Part shown: piece after piece, positions 42,401-45,185 of the stretch
How the letters are laid out: the number at the start of each line of letters is the position of its first letter
Position numbering within the stretch: the first letter of the stretch is position 1
NCBI GenBank assembly: GCA_028281165.1
Contig: JANQKI010000010.1
Coordinates: forward strand, 1 to 45,185
Source: Opitutaceae bacterium
GTDB taxonomy: Bacteria > Verrucomicrobiota > Verrucomicrobiia > Opitutales > Opitutaceae
DNA: 45,185 bases
Direction of reading: 5' to 3'
Notes under the pieces: model-generated
The model's database searches: none
What the model was told of the DNA's origin: nothing
Seen by the model: only the letters and a program-made list of their open reading frames with translations
Program-made: the position numbers and the translations under genes

Positions 42401-42973
42401 TTGATTTCTCGGACTATCTCTTCTCTTGTACTTGTCTTAGCCTCTTTGTTGGTTTCTGGAATTCACGGTCAGGCGAATGACTCGGAGAAGCCGGTTGAAA
42501 AAACAGAAAAGGAAAAGCCATCGGCCAGAATTACGAGAGGGACTCGGCTTTTCGATGCTCAACAGGTGAATGAGCTCTTTGAAAAAACAAGGAGAGAGAA
42601 TGCCGAAAGAGCTAAAAACGCTCCGGTTCATTTGAATCCAGAGGAATTGGAGCTCTACAATCTCAGCCCGTTTCGGGTGAAAGCTGATGAGGCGGATGAA
42701 GTCACCCGGCGCATTAAAGAAAGACTGGATCCTGACTACCGGGAGAAGCGACTTGAAGCCATTAAGCGGCTGGACCCTCAGGCTTACTACAATATGAAGC
42801 TATCGCAGCGGAACGAAGAAGTCTTTTTCAGAGGCGAGCGGGACTTGGCTCGCCCTGAAGGAGCCCCCATTGTCGAAACATTTACCGACAAGCAAATGCT
42901 TGAGGCTTTGGAGAACACCACGAAATTCCTCAAAAAAGTTTTCGGCGGGAGAACGCGCGATGACGAGCGTTGA
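42401..42973 (+). CDS. Secreted protein of unknown function, tandem paralog B
   Basis: 190 residues from a TTG start at 42401, chosen because it gives a clean signal peptide (MISRTISSLVLVLASLLVSG then IHGQ) and the frame is closed by TGA at 42356. The mature part parallels paralog A: RITRGTRLFDAQ, HLNPEE, NLSPFRVKADE, LDPQAYYNMK, RNEEVFFRGERDLAR, FLKKVFGGR. The position-by-position match of motifs shows an old duplication. There is no ATG in frame. An ATG at 42358 in another frame gives a different hydrophobic start that ends at 42480. It ends nine bases from the convergent ffh gene. Confidence 0.72.
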   Translation: MISRTISSLVLVLASLLVSGIHGQANDSEKPVEKTEKEKPSARITRGTRLFDAQQVNELFEKTRRENAERAKNAPVHLNPEELELYNLSPFRVKADEADEVTRRIKERLDPDYREKRLEAIKRLDPQAYYNMKLSQRNEEVFFRGERDLARPEGAPIVETFTDKQMLEALENTTKFLKKVFGGRTRDDER

Positions 42974-42982
42974 GGCTATCGC

Positions 42983-44380
42983 TTAAAACGGAAGTTTCCC
43001 CTTCAGTTTGCTGAGATCCTCGAGGTCCATTCCGTCTGGCAGTTGCGGCATGCCTCCGCCTCCCTGAGCCTGCATTTGCTTCATCATCTTTTTCATTTTT
43101 CCGCCACCTCGCATCTTTTTCATCATTTTCTTCATCTGCATGTGCTGCTTGATGAGCTGATTGACCTCGCTCAGGCGGACACCCGAACCCTTGGCAATGC
43201 GATTGCGGCGGCTGGCGTTGAGTAGGTTTGGTTTGCGTCGCTCGTCTAAAGTCATGGAGAGAATGATGGCCTCGGATCGTTTCATTTGGTTTTCCGCCTT
43301 ATCGTCCAACTTCATTCCATTCATGCCCGGCATTAAACTCATCAGTGATTGCATCGAGCCCATTTTCTTAACCTGGCGGAATTGATTGAGCATGTCCTCG
43401 AAATTGAAGTCAGCCTGCATCATGCGGCTGGCCATCTTCTCCGCCTCATCCTGGTCGATGGTTTCCTGAGCCTTTTCGACCAGCGAAACCACATCGCCCA
43501 TGCCCAGTATTCGAGAAGCCATGCGGTCGGGATGAAAGAGGTCGAAATCGTCCAGCTTTTCGCCCGTCCCCGCGAATTTGATGGGCACATTCGTAATAGC
43601 CTTCATCGACAGAGCCGCTCCGCCGCGAGCGTCGCCATCTAGTTTGGTCATGGCGATACCTGTCAGCTCGACAGCTTCATTGAAGGCTTTGGCGACGTTT
43701 ACTGCTTCCTGGCCAATGGCTCCATCGGCGACCAGGATTACTTCATCCGGCTCGATACGACGCTTCAGTTCTTTGATTTCTTCGATCAGAGCTTCGTCGA
43801 TTTGGAGTCTGCCTGCGGTATCGAAAATAATAACGTCGCTACCTTGGCCCAAAGCCTGGGATAGCCCTACCTCCCCAATGAACGGAACGTCTTTCGTTTC
43901 GCGGTTGGCGTAGACGGGCACCTCCACTTGAGACGCGACGGTTTCTAGCTGATCAATAGCTGCGGGTCGATATACGTCGCAGGCAACCAGGAACGGTTTG
44001 CGATCCTGCTTTTTCAAGTACTTGGCTAGCTTGCCGGAGGTAGTCGTTTTTCCGCCACCCTGAAGACCCACCATCATGATTTTCAGCGGTTTGTTTTCTG
44101 AAAGCTCGGTGGCTCCCTCGCCCAGAAGTTCAACAAGTTCATCACTGATGATCTTGATGATCTGCTGGCCGGGCGTGACTGATTTGAGAACTTCCTGGCC
44201 AACGCATTTTTCCTGGATCTTCGTGACAAACTCGCGAGCGACTTTGAAATGCACGTCGGCTGAAAGCAGGGCCGCTCGCACCTCCTTCAGGGCTTCTGCC
44301 ATGTTTTCTTCGCTCAGCTTCGCCGTTCCGCGAAGATTGCGCATGGCTTGAGTCAGCTTATCGGTAAGGCTTTCGAACAT
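42983..44380 (-). CDS. ffh: Signal recognition particle protein Ffh (SRP54)
   Basis: The GTPase that binds 4.5S RNA and nascent signal sequences and delivers ribosomes to FtsY. It has 465 residues from ATG 44380; the open frame runs to 44476, but those 32 codons are not Ffh. The N domain begins [19 protein letters not shown]-domain motifs are G1 [15 protein letters not shown], where the usual Ser or Ala after GLQG is Gly; [24 protein letters not shown]; and [14 protein letters not shown]. The M domain has [20 protein letters not shown], a Met/Lys-rich stretch and a GGGG linker to the C-terminus. Divergent from the Lrp-type gene, with start codons 128 bases apart. Confidence 0.96.
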   Translation of the reverse strand: MFESLTDKLTQAMRNLRGTAKLSEENMAEALKEVRAALLSADVHFKVAREFVTKIQEKCVGQEVLKSVTPGQQIIKIISDELVELLGEGATELSENKPLKIMMVGLQGGGKTTTSGKLAKYLKKQDRKPFLVACDVYRPAAIDQLETVASQVEVPVYANRETKDVPFIGEVGLSQALGQGSDVIIFDTAGRLQIDEALIEEIKELKRRIEPDEVILVADGAIGQEAVNVAKAFNEAVELTGIAMTKLDGDARGGAALSMKAITNVPIKFAGTGEKLDDFDLFHPDRMASRILGMGDVVSLVEKAQETIDQDEAEKMASRMMQADFNFEDMLNQFRQVKKMGSMQSLMSLMPGMNGMKLDDKAENQMKRSEAIILSMTLDERRKPNLLNASRRNRIAKGSGVRLSEVNQLIKQHMQMKKMMKKMRGGGKMKKMMKQMQAQGGGGMPQLPDGMDLEDLSKLKGKLPF

Positions 44381-44508
44381 GATCCCACTACTTTGCTGGT
44401 TTGTTTCGAGGCGTAAAGTCTCTCCTCTTCTTTTTGCATTTAGTGGCCAATTTGGCTTCCGATTTCGAACTGGCATTTCTTGAGGAAACGCGCATCTTGC
44501 CGCTCATC

Positions 44509-44991
44509 ATGAACGAGGTATTCAAGCTGTTAGCCGAAGGCGAACGTCTCAATGAAAGCCAAATGGCCGATGTTCTCGGCTTGTCGGTTGAGGAGGTCGA
44601 GGCGCAGATGGCCGCGTTACAAGAGAAGGGTGTCCTTCTTGGTTGGATACCGATTTTAAATCCCAGCGTGGAGCAGGAACATGCTGTGCGAGCTGCCATT
44701 GAAGTGAAGCTCACCCCAGAGCGTGGTGGCGGTTTCAATCGCCTGGCGAACCGCATTAGTCGTTTTGACGAAGTCGAGTCCTGTTACCTTATGTCGGGAG
44801 CTTACGATCTGTTGGTAGTCGTTAAAGAGGCATCTCTGCATAAGGTCGCACAATTTGTAGCCGAACGTTTGTCGACGATCGAAGGAGTCCTTTCAACGGC
44901 GACCCACTTCATGCTACGAGCCTACAAGGAACAGGGCTACATGATTGAGCAGCCAGCCGAAGACAAAGATCGGCTAGACGTAACGCCTTAA
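44509..44991 (+). CDS. Lrp/AsnC-family transcriptional regulator
   Basis: 160 residues from ATG 44509 (MNEVFKLLAEGERLNESQM); the open frame extends to 44401, but that part overlaps the ffh leader and is not conserved. The N-terminal winged helix has ADVLGLSVEEVEAQMAALQEKG. The C-terminal RAM/ACT-like domain has AIEVKLTPERGGGFNRLANR, ESCYLMSGAYDLLVVV and a closing THFML. Such proteins sense amino acids as octamers. An aminotransferase gene begins 110 bases downstream on the same strand, a frequent arrangement that makes it a likely target. Confidence 0.88.
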   Translation: MNEVFKLLAEGERLNESQMADVLGLSVEEVEAQMAALQEKGVLLGWIPILNPSVEQEHAVRAAIEVKLTPERGGGFNRLANRISRFDEVESCYLMSGAYDLLVVVKEASLHKVAQFVAERLSTIEGVLSTATHFMLRAYKEQGYMIEQPAEDKDRLDVTP

Positions 44992-45100
44992 GATTCAACG
45001 CTAGCTGTCGGTTTCTCCTCATGTCATCTCTGCCAAAGAAGTGACTCTTTTCATACACTATTTCCTAATTTCTACTTCTTAATTCTAAACTCAACCTATC

Positions 45101-45185
45101 ATGTCCCAGGATCATAGCAGATACATAGCTCGCCATGTAATCGGACTCCCGCGTTCGGGAATTCGCGATTTCTTCGAGTTGGTAG
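45101..45185 (+). CDS. PLP-dependent aminotransferase (class I/II), 5' end only
   Basis: Only the first 28 codons are in the window. The reading MSQDHSRYIARHV followed by LPRSGIRDFFEL is typical of the N-terminus of a class I/II aminotransferase often found beside an Lrp/AsnC gene. The rest lies beyond the window, so substrate and even subfamily cannot be told. Confidence 0.65.
   Translation, partial: MSQDHSRYIARHVIGLPRSGIRDFFELV

Overview
The window looks like core chromosome of a Verrucomicrobiota bacterium, most likely of the Opitutae/Puniceicoccales side. The basis is a complete gene set homologous to the Akkermansia Amuc_1098-1102 pilus-like cluster, a eukaryotic-type UDP-sugar pyrophosphorylase, an LSPFxV motif of the kind seen in Opitutae exported proteins, and many short intergenic hairpin repeats. 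No phage, transposase, CRISPR array or resistance island is visible. Taxonomy is inferred from gene content and recalled family knowledge, not from a search.

Layout. 1-865 is the 3' part of hisS, followed by an alpha/beta hydrolase. 1804-9657 is a plus-strand biosynthetic run: serA, plsY, hom, lysC, thrC, cimA (serine, threonine/lysine entry, isoleucine via citramalate, plus one phospholipid gene). 9683-13363 is on the minus strand, read exeA-like ATPase, gspB-like protein, ogt, cls. 13453-17879 is on the plus strand: ftsB/divIC-like gene, UAP-type pyrophosphorylase and a large hybrid histidine kinase. 17876-21384 is the pyruvate dehydrogenase operon pdhA-pdhB-pdhC on the minus strand, preceded by a Nudix hydrolase. 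22109-29111 is the most distinctive block: five plus-strand genes matching Amuc_1102, 1101, 1100, 1099 and 1098 in order, read here as a divergent pilMNOPQ-like envelope machine with pilM and pilN fused.

29256-36359 is mixed: a stand-alone 5' nuclease, a CAU tRNA, a UGT-like glycosyltransferase, a TPR protein, a DinG-family helicase, an L,D-transpeptidase-like protein divergent from asd, and a small L7/L12-like membrane protein. After tRNA-Val come ilvN, hemC and a cobA-hemD fusion, a DegT-family aminotransferase and a trpF-like gene. The window ends with two tandem paralogous secreted proteins of unknown function, ffh, an Lrp/AsnC regulator and the first codons of an aminotransferase.

How the genes work together. 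lysC, asd, hom and thrC cover the aspartate-to-threonine route except thrB, and cimA and ilvN feed branched-chain synthesis. hemC and cobA-hemD form consecutive tetrapyrrole steps. ExeA-like, GspB-like and the secretin cluster are all envelope-secretion or pilus components, but no pilin, PilB/PilT motor, PilC or prepilin peptidase gene lies in the window. The best candidates for little-described biology are the pilus-like cluster, the structured repeat attached to the 3' end of both tRNA genes, and the tandem secreted paralogs.
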